A stretch of DNA of 64,000 nt from Chrysoperla carnea (GCF_905475395.1 NC_058342.1:8679140-8743139), one strand, 5' to 3'; positions 21,257-32,954 are shown, counted from the stretch's first letter. Notes: generated from the letters alone by a model not told the origin. Numbers and translations: made by a program.

Positions 21257-22379
21257 ATACTGTGAGACAACCTGTGAGTTGAGAACTCATCAAAGTTTTT
21301 GTCGTCAAGAAAATCCAGAACACCACACGGGAATATCGCAGCTTACAAATTTAGATAATTGCGACATGATTAATATGTTTTTATTAGACTTTATGCACCT
21401 TGCTTGCCTAGGTGTTATGAAAAAACTGTTTGTCGATTATTGGTTAGAAAATAAATCCGCTGCCAAATTAAGCTATGCTAACAAATGTAAACTATCTCAA
21501 CTAGTACTTTCTTTACGTTATCAAATTCCCGAAGATTTTCAGCGTACAACAAGAGATATAAATGATATTTCAAAATGGAAAGCTACAGAATTTAGATTTT
21601 TCTTACTGTATGCTGGGTCTGTTATATTGAAATACTGTTTACCTAAAATACTATTTGAACATTTTTTACTTTTTTCTGTGGCGTGTCGTATATTATCATC
21701 AGATTCAGCACTACAATACAATAAACAAGCAAAAAAATTTTTAACACGTTTTGTTACAATGGCTCCGAATTTATATGGGCAATCTATTAATATTTCAAAT
21801 GTACATAGCTTAATTCATTTAGCCGATGATGTGAAATATTTACAATCACCTATCAGTGACTTTACAGCATTTCCCTTCGAAAATGCATTGGGTTATATTA
21901 AAAAACTTTTAAGAAGTGGCAAGTATCCTTTAGCACAAGTATGCCGACGTTTATATGAAAGATCATTAGTTGATACGGAAAATATTACAATAAATTCCGA
22001 AGTAAAAATACTAAGTACAAAAAATCCAAATGAAAATGGCAAAATAATTATTAAAAAGTTAAAATTTAAAAATATAATTTTAAGTTCTACTAAACCAAAT
22101 AACACAGTAATGTTATACGATAAGACAATTTTACAAATCCAAGAAATATTCATGCTTTCCAATGAAACTACAATTAATATTGCAGGAATAATATTGGAAA
22201 AAGATAAGCCAACGTTTAAAATTCCATGTAAATCAGATATTTTAAATATGTGGAGAGTTCATACAACCAAAAATCGTTTTATTAGACAATTACAAATGGT
22301 GTTACAGAAAATGTTTACGATGACAATTAATGAAAATGATCAAATTAAAACATACTCTATGCCATTACTGCATATATGA
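21237..22379 (+). pseudogene. Truncated transposase copy, unit 2 (380-codon chimeric ORF)
   Basis: The open frame begins at an ATG that belongs, out of frame, to DUF4806 exon 2 (MPIKRHIY) and crosses the array junction into the C-terminal half of the CACTA-like transposase, including LDFMHLACLGVM and FPFENALGYIKK. The N-terminal half is absent, so it is unlikely to catalyse transposition. Variants STKNP and KNIILSS match unit 4. Confidence 0.85.
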
Positions 22380-22722
22380 ACAATTTAAAAAAAAAAAAAA
22401 CATTATTTATTAGATATTATAATGATTATTAAAAAGAATGTCTCTATTTTATTTTATATTAATCTAGGTTTTTATCGTTTATTTATCCTTGATTGGTTGC
22501 TTACGCGGGGTGGTGATTTATTTGTGTAGTTACTACACTGTAGCTGTAGTACTTAAAACGTTGTGTATTTTTGAATTTTGTGAATAAACAGTAAACATGT
22601 TTGTGTTTGTGCAGTTTTATCTATGAGCTTGCGTGGTAGGTACACGTACTTAGCATAACTATAACAGTTAATACAATTATCATACAAACAGTCGTTTCAA
22701 ATTGCACGCTTTTGTCAACGAA

Positions 22723-23369
22723 ATGTGCGAAAAAAGATATTCTTTAATAGTTTTTTTGGACGAAAAAGAAATTGAGAGGAGCGAAACTGTCCAAGTAGAC
22801 ATTGTGCCAACCAAATGGATATTTTGTGATGACCATAACAAACTTGTATGCCCATTTATAAATGAATCTACTAAAGATAAAATTAATCTATTACATAAAT
22901 TAGTTCGTGAAAACAAACCAGCAGATTCCAGTTGGAATAATTATAGAGTGGAAGTTAGAGGAACAGCAGGTTAGTAAAATATTTTTTATCAATCAAAAAA
23001 ATAAAAATATACTAAATAAAATTTCATTTCACAAAAAATATTTTGTTAGTCTGAGCACGTCAGCCATCTTATTGTTTTTGCTCACCGCAAACACTTTTTT
23101 CGCTAAACCTTCAGAAATTTTATAAATAATAATTATTTTTCTGATTTTTTTGTAATCTTTCAAAAATTAATTTTTTAACAGAATTTGTATTTTCGAAAGT
23201 CATGTTTTTATTTTATTTTTTGTTTTTTTGTAAATAGACACGTACAAAGAAGGACTCGAAAAGTTGAAAATTTTACGTACTCAAGCGTACGCATTTTCTA
23301 CTGATAACGAACAACATATTTTAAAGAAGCAAGATTCAATAAAAAAACAATGCCGATTAAAAGGCATAT
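22723..23369 (+). pseudogene. DUF4806 gene 5' fragment, unit 2
   Basis: Exon 1 from ATG near 22723 to the intact donor CAG/GTTAGT, intron 1, and truncated exon 2 ending at the junction. Nearly identical to the functional exons at 26953-27598. Confidence 0.8.
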
Positions 23370-24492
23370 ATACTGTGAGACAACCTGTGAGTTGAGAACT
23401 CATCAAAGTTTTTGTCGTCAAGAAAATCCAGAACACCACACGGGAATATCGCAGCTTACAAATTTAGATAATTGCGACATGATTAATATGTTTTTATTAG
23501 ACTTTATGCACCTTGCTTGCCTAGGTGTTATGAAAAAACTGTTTGTCGATTATTGGTTAGAAAATAAATCCGCTGCCAAATTAAGCTATGCTAACAAATG
23601 TAAACTATCTCAACTAGTACTTTCTTTACGTTATCAAATTCCCGAAGATTTTCAGCGTACAACAAGAGATATAAATGATATTTCAAAATGGAAAGCTACA
23701 GAATTTAGATTTTTCTTACTGTATGCTGGGTCTGTTATATTGAAATACTGTTTACCTAAAATACTATTTGAACATTTTTTACTTTTTTCTGTGGCGTGTC
23801 GTATATTATCATCAGATTCAGCACTACAATACAATAAACAAGCAAAAAAATTTTTAACACGTTTTGTTACAATGGCTCCGAATTTATATGGGCAATCTAT
23901 TAATATTTCAAATGTACATAGCTTAATTCATTTAGCCGATGATGTGAAATATTTACAATCACCTATCAGTGACTTTACAGCATTTCCCTTCGAAAATGCA
24001 TTGGGTTATATTAAAAAACTTTTAAGAAGTGGCAAGTATCCTTTAGCACAAGTATGCCGACGTTTATATGAAAGATCATTAGTTGATACGGAAAATATTA
24101 CAATAAATTCCGAAGTAAAAATACTAAGTAAAAAAAATCCAAATGAAAATGGCAAAATAATTATTAAAAAGTTAAAATTTAAAAATATGATTTTAAGTTC
24201 TACTAAACCAAATAACACAGTAATGTTATACGATAAGACAATTTTACAAATCCAAGAAATATTCATGCTTTCCAATGAAACTACAATTAATATTGCAGGA
24301 ATAATATTGGAAAAAGATAAGCCAACGTTTAAAATTCCATGTAAATCAGATATTTTAAATATGTGGAGAGTTCATACAACCAAAAATCGTTTTATTAGAC
24401 AATTACAAATGGTGTTACAGAAAATGTTTACGATGACAATTAATGAAAATGATCAAATTAAAACATACTCTATGCCATTACTGCATATATGA
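23350..24492 (+). pseudogene. Truncated transposase copy, unit 3 (380-codon chimeric ORF)
   Basis: Same structure as the unit 2 copy. It carries the SKKNP and KNMILSS variants of the full-length unit 1 copy. Confidence 0.85.
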
Positions 24493-24836
24493 ACAATTAA
24501 AAAAAAAAAAAAAACATTATTTATTAGATATTATAATGATTATTAAAAAGAATGTCTCTATTTTATTTTATATTAATCTAGGTTTTTATCGTTTATTTAT
24601 CCTTGATTGGTTGCTTACGCGGGGTGGTGATTTATTTGTGTAGTTACTACACTGTAGCTGTAGTACTTAAAACGTTGTGTATTTTTGAATTTTGTGAATA
24701 AACAGTAAACATGTTTGTGTTTGTGCAGTTTTATCTATGAGCTTGCGTGGTAGGTACACGTACTTAGCATAACTATAACAGTTAATACAATTATCATACA
24801 AACAGTCGTTTCAAATTGCACGCTTTTGTCAACGAA

Positions 24837-25484
24837 ATGTGCGAAAAAAGATATTCTTTAATAGTTTTTTTGGACGAAAAAGAAATTGAGAGGAGCGAAA
24901 CTGTCCAAGTAGACATTGTGCCAACCAAATGGATATTTTGTGATGACCATAACAAACTTGTATGCCCATTTATAAATGAATCTACTAAAGATAAAATTAA
25001 TCTATTACATAAATTAGTTCGTGAAAACAAACCAGCAGATTCCAGTTGGAATAATTATAGAGTGGAAGTTAGAGGAACAGCAGGTTAGTAAAATATTTTT
25101 TATTAATCAAAAAAATAAAAATATACTAAATAAAATTTCATTTCACAAAAAATATTTTGTTAGTCTGAGCACGTCAGCCATCTTATTGTTTTTGCTCACC
25201 GCAAACACTTTTTTCGCTAAACCTTCAGAAATTTTATAAATAATAATTATTTTTCTGATTTTTTTTGTAATCTTTCAAAAATTAATTTTTTAACAGAATT
25301 TGTATTTTCGAAAGTCATGTTTTTATTTTATTTTTTGTTTTTTTGTAAATAGACACGTACAAAGAAGGACTCGAAAAGTTGAAAATTTTACGTACTCAAG
25401 CGTACGCATTTTCTACTGATAACGAACAAAATATTTTAAAGAAGCAAGATTCAATAAAAAAACAATGCCGATTAAAAGGCATAT
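24837..25484 (+). pseudogene. DUF4806 gene 5' fragment, unit 3
   Basis: Exon 1 with intact donor, intron 1 and truncated exon 2. It shares the GAACAAAATATTTT variant of unit 1 where units 2 and 4 read GAACAACATATTTT. Confidence 0.8.
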
Positions 25485-26607
25485 ATACTGTGAGACAACC
25501 TGTGAGTTGAGAACTCATCAAAGTTTTTGTCGTCAAGAAAATCCAGAACACCACACGGGAATATCGCAGCTTACAAATTTAGATAATTGCGACATGATTA
25601 ATATGTTTTTATTAGACTTTATGCACCTTGCTTGCCTAGGTGTTATGAAAAAACTGTTTGTCGATTATTGGTTAGAAAATAAATCCGCTGCCAAATTAAG
25701 CTATGCTAACAAATGTAAACTATCTCAACTAGTACTTTCTTTACGTTATCAAATTCCCGAAGATTTTCAGCGTACAACAAGAGATATAAATGATATTTCA
25801 AAATGGAAAGCTACAGAATTTAGATTTTTCTTACTGTATGCTGGGTCTGTTATATTGAAATACTGTTTACCTAAAATACTATTTGAACATTTTTTACTTT
25901 TTTCTGTGGCGTGTCGTATATTATCATCAGATTCAGCACTACAATACAATAAACAAGCAAAAAAATTTTTAACACGTTTTGTTACAATGGCTCCGAATTT
26001 ATATGGGCAATCTATTAATATTTCAAATGTACATAGCTTAATTCATTTAGCCGATGATGTGAAATATTTACAATCACCTATCAGTGACTTTACAGCATTT
26101 CCCTTCGAAAATGCATTGGGTTATATTAAAAAACTTTTAAGAAGTGGCAAGTATCCTTTAGCACAAGTATGCCGACGTTTATATGAAAGATCATTAGTTG
26201 ATACGGAAAATATTACAATAAATTCCGAAGTAAAAATACTAAGTACAAAAAATCCAAATGAAAATGGCAAAATAATTATTAAAAAGTTAAAATTTAAAAA
26301 TATAATTTTAAGTTCTACTAAACCAAATAACACAGTAATGTTATACGATAAGACAATTTTACAAATCCAAGAAATATTCATGCTTTCCAATGAAACTACA
26401 ATTAATATTGCAGGAATAATATTGGAAAAAGATAAGCCAACGTTTAAAATTCCATGTAAATCAGATATTTTAAATATGTGGAGAGTTCATACAACCAAAA
26501 ATCGTTTTATTAGACAATTACAAATGGTGTTACAGAAAATGTTTACGATGACAATTAATGAAAATGATCAAATTAAAACATACTCTATGCCATTACTGCA
26601 TATATGA
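25465..26607 (+). pseudogene. Truncated transposase copy, unit 4 (380-codon chimeric ORF)
   Basis: Same structure as the other truncated copies, with the STKNP/KNIILSS variants of unit 2. It lies directly upstream of the intact gene 2. Confidence 0.85.
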
Positions 26608-26952
26608 ACAATTTAAAAAAAAAAAAAAAACATTATTTATTAGATATTATAATGATTATTAAAAAGAATGTCTCTATTTTATTTTATTTTAATCTAGGTT
26701 TTTATCGTTTATTTATCCTTGATTGGTTGCTTACGCGGGGTGGTGATTTATTTGTGTAGTTACTACACTGTAGCTGTAGTACTTAAAACGTTGTGTATTT
26801 TTGAATTTTGTGAATAAACAGTAAACATGTTTGTGTTTGTGCAGTTTTATCTATGAGCTTGCGTGGTAGGTACACGTACTTAGCATAACTATAACAGTTA
26901 ATACAATTATCATACAAACAGTCGTTTCAAATTGCACGCTTTTGTCAACGAA

Positions 26953-29900
26953 ATGTGCGAAAAAAGATATTCTTTAATAGTTTTTTTGGACGAAAAAGAA
27001 ATTGAGAGGAGCGAAACTGTCCAAGTAGACATTGTGCCAACCAAATGGATATTTTGTGATGACCATAACAAACTTGTATGCCCATTTATAAATGAATCTA
27101 CTAAAGATAAAATTAATCTATTACATAAATTAGTTCGTGAAAACAAACCAGCAGATTCCAGTTGGAATAATTATAGAGTGGAAGTTAGAGGAACAGCAGG
27201 TTAGTAAAATATTTTTTATTAATCAAAAAAATAAATATATACTAAATAAAATTTCATTTCACAAAAAATATTTTGTTAGTCTGAGCACGTCAGCCATCTT
27301 ATTGTTTTTGCTCACCGCAAACACTTTTTTCGCTAAACCTTCAGAAATTTTATAAATAATAATTATTTTTCTGATTTTTTTTGTAATCTTTCAAAAATTA
27401 ATTTTTTAACAGAATTTGTATTTTCGAAAGTCATGTTTTTATTTTATTTTTTGTTTTTTTGTAAATAGACACGTACAAAGAAGGACTCGAAAAGTTGAAA
27501 ATTTTACGTACTCAAGCGTACGCATTTTCTACTGATAACGAACAACATATTTTAAAGAAGCAAGATTCAATAAAAAAACAATGCCGATTAAAAGGCATGG
27601 CAAAGAAAAAAATTAAAAACAAATCGTTAGAAGACGTCGGAACCTTTGATTTGTCGACAGATGATGAAATGGGTAACTCAAGTGAGTAATTTATATTGTT
27701 TTTTTCCTCTTCTTACATGACTTATTCACAATGATTATAATCATATTTCATTTTTAATCCATAATTCAAATAAAAATAGAAAAATCAAAACTATTTTTAT
27801 TCATCTACAATTTTTATACAAGGTATATTTGAAATAAACGAAGGTTTTCTAAGTTTAGTCCCAACTTTGTAACGCTTAAAAATATTAATATCATGAACAA
27901 AATTTTGGTAAAGATGTTCATAAAATCATCTAATTAGTCCATTTTTTGTTGTCTATCTGTCTGTCGTCTGTGTGTCCATCTGTCATCACGATTAGTCAAA
28001 TTTTATAACGTGCTGAGGACGTGAAAAGTCAGATCAAGTTCGTAAATGAGCAACATAGGTCAATTGGGTCTTGTGGAACCCATCTTGTAAATCGTTAGAG
28101 ATAGAACAAAAGTTTAAATGTGAAAAATGTTCCTGATAAAAAAATTAACAACATTTTTTGAAACATTTTTTCGTAAACATTACTGTTTATCCGTGAGAGC
28201 GCAAATTATTTAGTATGTATGTTCAGGCTGTATCAGTTATTTAGGTGTGACATGTATGTATGTGTAATGTGACAGAGTAAACAACACTGTCTATACATGG
28301 TGTTTCAACAATTAACTCAGTCAATTGTTTACTTTTACTTGTTTTTTTCTTGCAGTATCTTCTCAAATATTGGCTGATAGTGACGACAACTCATCATCGA
28401 ATGCGTTGTCAAAAAAAAGTACAACGTCTTCCGGTAATTATACTTTTTGAATTAGCTAATTCAGTTTATTCTAGAATAAACTTTTTAATTATGAATTTAC
28501 GATAAACATCTGAATTTTTTGAAAAATTACCAAAATTTGATATAGATTTTCCTAAAGTGGACAAAATTTTTTCATAAACTTTTAAACGTTTTACAAATTA
28601 GTTTCGGAGCTTTTTTAACAAACAATTTTCATGGCTCTTTGTAGTAGATTGAGTTATTGGTTTTTTTATTAATATCTACAAAAAATGAATTTTATTGTAT
28701 TTTTTTTTATTATTCGCAAAACTAAGATTAACTTTAAGTAATTTTTATTCCATGTTTATGAAATATACTAAGGTATATTTAGTTTAGTCCCAAGTTTGTA
28801 ACGCTTAAAAATATTCATGCTATAAAAAAAATTTTGGTACATGTCTTCATCAAATCATCTAATTAGTCCATTTCCGTATGTCTGTCTGTCGTCTGTCATC
28901 ACGATTGCTCAAAAACGAACAGAGATATCAAGCTGAAAATTTTATTGCGTGCTAAGAACGTAAAAAGTGAGGTCAAGTTCGTAAATGAACAACATAGGTC
29001 AATTGGGTCTTGGGTCCGTAGTACCCATCTTTTAAACCGTTAGAGATATAACAAAAGTTTAAATGTAAAAAATGTTCCTTTTAAAAAAATAAACAACTTT
29101 TGTTTGAAACATTTTTTCGTAAACGTCACTGTTTACTCGCGAAAGCGCATATCATGCGCAAATGTATGGTATTTTATAGGTAAATCAGTTATATGTATAT
29201 GTGGGACATGTATGTATAATCAACACTGTCTATATATGCTATTTCAACAATTAACTCAGTCAATTGTTTGTTTTCACTTCTTTTTTATTTATTTCTACAG
29301 ACGTGCAGTCTTATCTACAAAACCCATTACCTTCTTGGTTAAAGCAATCATTTGATAAACTAACTTATCAAATTGGAACCAAACAAAGTGAATTAATAAT
29401 TATCAAGGAAGAATTAGCTGAAATAAAAGAAATAAGAACTAGTGTCGTAAGACAGGTCAAAGAAAAACAGAAGAAACATGATTTAAATCTTCCCTTCAAC
29501 GCCTTAAACGATTTTCTGTTATTCGACGAAAATTTAAAAACGGACAAAAGTTTACGTGAAGAAGTTGTAAGTTTCATTAAATATTTAAATTAATGTTAAA
29601 TACTTATAAGCTTTCACATAATAAAATTAACTGTTGACAGATTTCTATGATCTTACCTTTAATTTCTGCACGTGAAAAAATTTCAAAATCGCTAACTACT
29701 GTAATGACTAAATTTTTAACTCGAAATGTTACCCTCGAATTCACTGCACTAAAGCAGATAAAAGGAAAGCATATTTTTAAACAAACGTCTTTCTGTGCTT
29801 GTTTGCTAGGTTTGCATAATTTATTATTTACATTTTTTATGTTTAATATTTGGTAAACTAAAACTTTCCATTGAAGAACAAATGATGGATCACTTTTAAC

Positions 29901-30373
29901 TCTTTATTGAATACAAATTTAAACTTGAAAATTGAATAAACAAAATATATATGTATATATATATATATATAAATTTGCATTAGTTTCAAATGAAAAAATA
30001 AATATTTAATTATGAAATTTGTTGAAGTGTTCATAATTGAGACATTGTTCTTAATGGAAACCTTTATCTTTGAGTGGTGCTGTAAAAGTAACACATATTA
30101 CCTAATAAATTTCAATTTGTAAGAATTTATGTCAGTTGTTCAATCAATTTTTAATGTTTTTCAGAAACTATTCAATTAGAGTACACAAATTCAAAAAAAG
30201 CTGATATTTTTAAAGAAAAAGATTTTTATGGTGCAGTTGGTATTGTTCTTAATAATTCTCGAGATTGGCATGGGTATAGAGAAAAAAGAAAATTGCAAAA
30301 TCAAGAAAAATTGGATAAGAATCAAGAAGAAAACACTGAAAACCCCACTAATTCTAACGAAGAGATGCTGTAA
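26953..30373 (+). CDS. Gene 2: DUF4806-type protein, six exons, intact
   Basis: Exons 26953-27199, 27469-27681, 28356-28433, 29301-29566, 29641-29809 and 30165-30373 all have GT donors and AG acceptors and join without a frame break to TAA at 30371-30373, giving 393 codons. Exon 1 encodes a small N-terminal module (VPTKWIF, VCPFIN, SSWNNYRVEV) seen at the front of many insect DUF4806 proteins. Exons 2-3 encode an acidic/Ser-rich linker. Exon 4 is a charged helix followed by LNLPFNALNDFLLFDENL, where the DUF4806 domain starts; it continues through exons 5-6 (RNVTLEFTALKQIKGKHIF). The C-terminus is polar. The family's function is unknown; the domain layout suggests nucleic-acid or protein binding, which is a guess. 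The first 646 bp lie in repeat unit 4. Confidence 0.85.
27838..28331. repeat. Dispersed repeat copy in intron 2 of gene 2
   Basis: Starts near TTTAGTCCCAACTTTGTAACG, includes TCTGTCTGTCGTCTGT and AACATAGGTCAATTGGGTC, and ends with CAATTAACTCAGTCAATTG just upstream of the exon 3 acceptor. A second copy lies in intron 3. It looks like a common insect interspersed repeat. Confidence 0.85.
28770..29275. repeat. Dispersed repeat copy in intron 3 of gene 2
   Basis: Same order of blocks as 27838-28331, with point differences and small indels, again ending in CAATTAACTCAGTCAATTG shortly before an acceptor (29300). Confidence 0.85.
29941..29970. repeat. AT microsatellite in intron 5 of gene 2
   Basis: A short TA run inside the last intron. 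No other function is seen. Confidence 0.8.
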
Positions 30374-31879
30374 ACAAAACAAAAAATTCTTCTAGATCAG
30401 GTCTATTAGTATGTTTTAATTTAACTTCAATGACAAAATTTTATTTGGGTAGTAGAAATAGAGTAACAATATATATCATAAAAATTCATGTGATCATTTA
30501 CATTAAAAAAAAATTATTAATGGGTTGCAATAGCTCTGTTTTAAATGAAATATAGTACGGGAGACGGTACCTATAAGGTCGAACTTCACCCATCTGATAA
30601 CCATACGAGGGGGATTCCATCAAAGATTTTTTTCTTTTCAATTTAATTATTATTTTTAAAACTTTCATTAATAATATTTAAGTGTTTTGTGAACTCTCAA
30701 TTTCAATTTATAAAAATAATAAACAGAATTTAATGGAGAAAAAATTTTATTTAGTTTTTGGCTGGATAAAACTTAAAAAGAAAAGTCCGATAAATTTGGT
30801 TTCATCATAACACCGTCAATTTTTTATGCAAAATCTTTTTTCATTTTCGAGGTGTTTTTCAGTGTATATTTCAATCACCAAGTACTCGGGAAGTATTGAC
30901 TTTTCGAAATTTGTTTCAATGACACTTTTTGTTTAGAATTTATTCCTATTGTCATTTTTAGCAAAAATTTTTCCAACCTCGGCAGGGGGTCCCACCCTCT
31001 GGGCAAGATCGCACAAATTTTTGTTTTTAAGTCAGCTTCAAAGCAGCTCACAGTTTTTATAAAGATTTATTGACTTTCCCAGGATTCCGAAATTTGATAA
31101 TGTAAATCATAAAATTGGTTGAAGTTCTACCTTATTCCGTCTCTTTATGACTATTATATTACATTTAGTTAAAAGCAGCTTAGGATATTATCGTTAAGTG
31201 TTCTAATGTTCCTCTCAATTTCAATTCATTTATTCTTTATTTAAAAAAAAACTTAATTCGATAAGAAATTAAATAATTTTAATCAATTTTCTTCTTGAAT
31301 TGTTTTTTTGTGGATAAGCCTATACCATTATTTTTACAATTAAATTATATTTTTTTGATACCATTTTCGATAGGGTGGCAGATTGGTGTAAATCTGTTCA
31401 TACCTTTTATTAAAAAGGATATATACATATATTTTTTAAATTATTTTTTATTAAAATTCTCTTTTATTAATGATTGATTACATTTGATTTAGTGAAGTAA
31501 ATGATTTTTTTTTTTTTAAGTATCATTATTAAGAATTGTTCAAATTCATATTAATTTATTACTCTTATTATTATTTATTTAATTAAAACCAGTAAAAAGG
31601 ATATTCTATTTTTTTTGGATCAATTATTATTTAGATCGATTATAAAAATACAGATTAAAATTACTTTTTTTTTAGTTAATTCCATCAAAGAATTTTTTTT
31701 TTCAATTATAATTTTTAAAATTTTCATTAATATATTTAAATTTTCATTAGTTTATTTAATATATTTAAGTGTTTTGTGATTTAATGTCAATTTATAAAAA
31801 TTTAAAAGAAATTAATAAACAGAATTTATTGCAGATAAAATTTTATTTCATTTCTTACCAGAGTTTTTGCAAATAAATT
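30374..31879. other. AT-rich 3' region with a duplicated block of about 160-190 bp
   Basis: No supported gene. A block starting ATTCCATCAAAGA and passing through TTAAGTGTTTTGTGA to AATAAACAGAATTTA is present at about 30614-30764 and again, diverged, at about 31679-31868. The stretch between includes GGCAGGGGGTCCCACCC and a GTAGAACTTCAACC-like segment echoing 30570-30590 in inverse orientation. Probably the non-coding interior of the composite element. Confidence 0.6.
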
Positions 31880-32442
31880 CATGATCCGGGCCTAACATAA
31901 TTCCCTAATAGGGGGCAGAACAGAGTTTTCTGTTTGGGGCCATATGAACTCCCGAACGGGACCTGATCATATGGTCTTATCCGGACCCTATAAAATTCTC
32001 TGGTAGGGGCCAGACAAATTTTCCTGTTTGGGACCATATGCCTATTTTCTGATAGGGGCCAAAATCTTTTATTTGATCAGGACCAATTCTTGCATACTGT
32101 TTTGGCCCGGATGATTTAAGGCGTTACATTTCTGACCTGGCGCGGATGAAATAAATTGATTGGGGCCTGACAAGATTTCGTATTTAGGCCATATGTCTAC
32201 TATCTAGGGGCCAAATTGGGCCCAAATCATATTTTTTGAGCCGGGCCCAATAAAATTTTCTGATAGGGGCCAAACACTAGGATTGGGTCAGGGCCAACTC
32301 CGGTGTGTTGTTCAGGTCCTGATGATTTGAGGCGTTACATTTCTAGTCCGGAGCGGATCAAATGTGCCTTAATACGGCCCTATAATAAATTGGGCTTGCC
32401 GGTTATGGGCCGGGCTGCAACCCTTAAAAATTTCTACTCGGG
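31880..32442. repeat. GGGCC-rich degenerate repeats (right subterminal region)
   Basis: Repeated GGGGCCA/GGGACC words with CCCTATAAAATT, TCTGATAGGGGCC and GATGATTTRAGGCGTTACA units; the last recurs near 32110 and 32320, about 210 bp apart. The composition and CCCTATAAAAT word match the left array at 17150-17830. The region ends in the inverted terminus at 32442. Confidence 0.75.
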
Positions 32443-32954
32443 GTTATCAAACAACTATTCTAATTAAGTAATTAAATTATTCCGCAAAAAGTTATTAATA
32501 ATGTAGTTTATAAATAAATATAATAATAATAATAATATAAAAATATTCTAAAATAAAAACAATGATAATATAAAAATATTCTAAAAAAAAAAAATCATAA
32601 TATTATTATTATTTTTTATGATTTTCTGTTCATTTGTCGTTGACGGGCCAATATTTGTTGGAATAATCGGCCGATAATAAAAAATTATTAATGGGCCGAT
32701 AATTTAAATAGTTCATGGCCCATTGCTGGGGCATTAAAGTTAGTCAGCCGGCGATGGGCCATTAAAAGACGCCAACGTCCGGCCGTTAATTTTCATCCTT
32801 CGCCCGGCGATGGGCCATCCAAGGGCCGGTTTTCAAACTTCGTATGGGCGTAACTCTTTTTTGGAGTTTTTCCAAACATTAAACTGTTAATATCTCGAAA
32901 ACGAAGAAGTTTACGAAAAATCACAAAGAGCCTTTTTGAAGTTAAATGACCCAT
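32443..32954. other. AT-rich then GGCC-rich low-order repeats, no gene
   Basis: An (AAT)n-like run (about 32518-32545) is followed near 32640-32835 by repeated GGGCCGATAAT and CGGCGATGGGCCAT words. The last 90 bp include TAATATCTCGAAAACG, a motif common in insect repeats. No coding frame was seen. Confidence 0.6.

Larger units (their letters stand above)
19132..27598 (+). repeat. Four-copy head-to-tail array of a roughly 2.1 kb unit
   Basis: Units start at about 19132, 21257, 23370 and 25485 and are 2,125, 2,113, 2,115 and about 2,114 bp long. Each holds the 3' half of the transposase, the intergenic/promoter stretch, exon 1 and intron 1 of the DUF4806 gene and the start of its exon 2. The three junctions are identical, GGCAT joined through AT to ATACTGTGAG, so one breakpoint was amplified. 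The left flank (first half of the transposase) and right flank (rest of gene 2) are single-copy. Copies are nearly identical; some variants alternate 1=3 and 2=4. Confidence 0.97.
16981..32442 (+). mobile_element. Putative composite CACTA-like element with DUF4806 cargo gene
   Basis: CCCGAGTAGAAAT opens the segment at 16981 and its exact reverse complement closes it at 32442; the following ten bases match at six positions. Both ends have GGGCC-rich repeated subterminal DNA (about 17150-17830 and 31880-32442), an architecture typical of CACTA/EnSpm elements. Inside are a CACTA-type transposase and an intact DUF4806 gene. No clear target duplication was seen beside the termini, and they are not the canonical CACTA sequence, so the ends are an inference. 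Length is 15.46 kb, or about 9.1 kb if the three extra tandem units are removed. Confidence 0.5.

Noticed and set aside
19132-27598. Four independent transposon insertions
   Set aside because: There are no terminal repeats or target duplications at unit borders. All units share one internal junction, so it is a tandem amplification.
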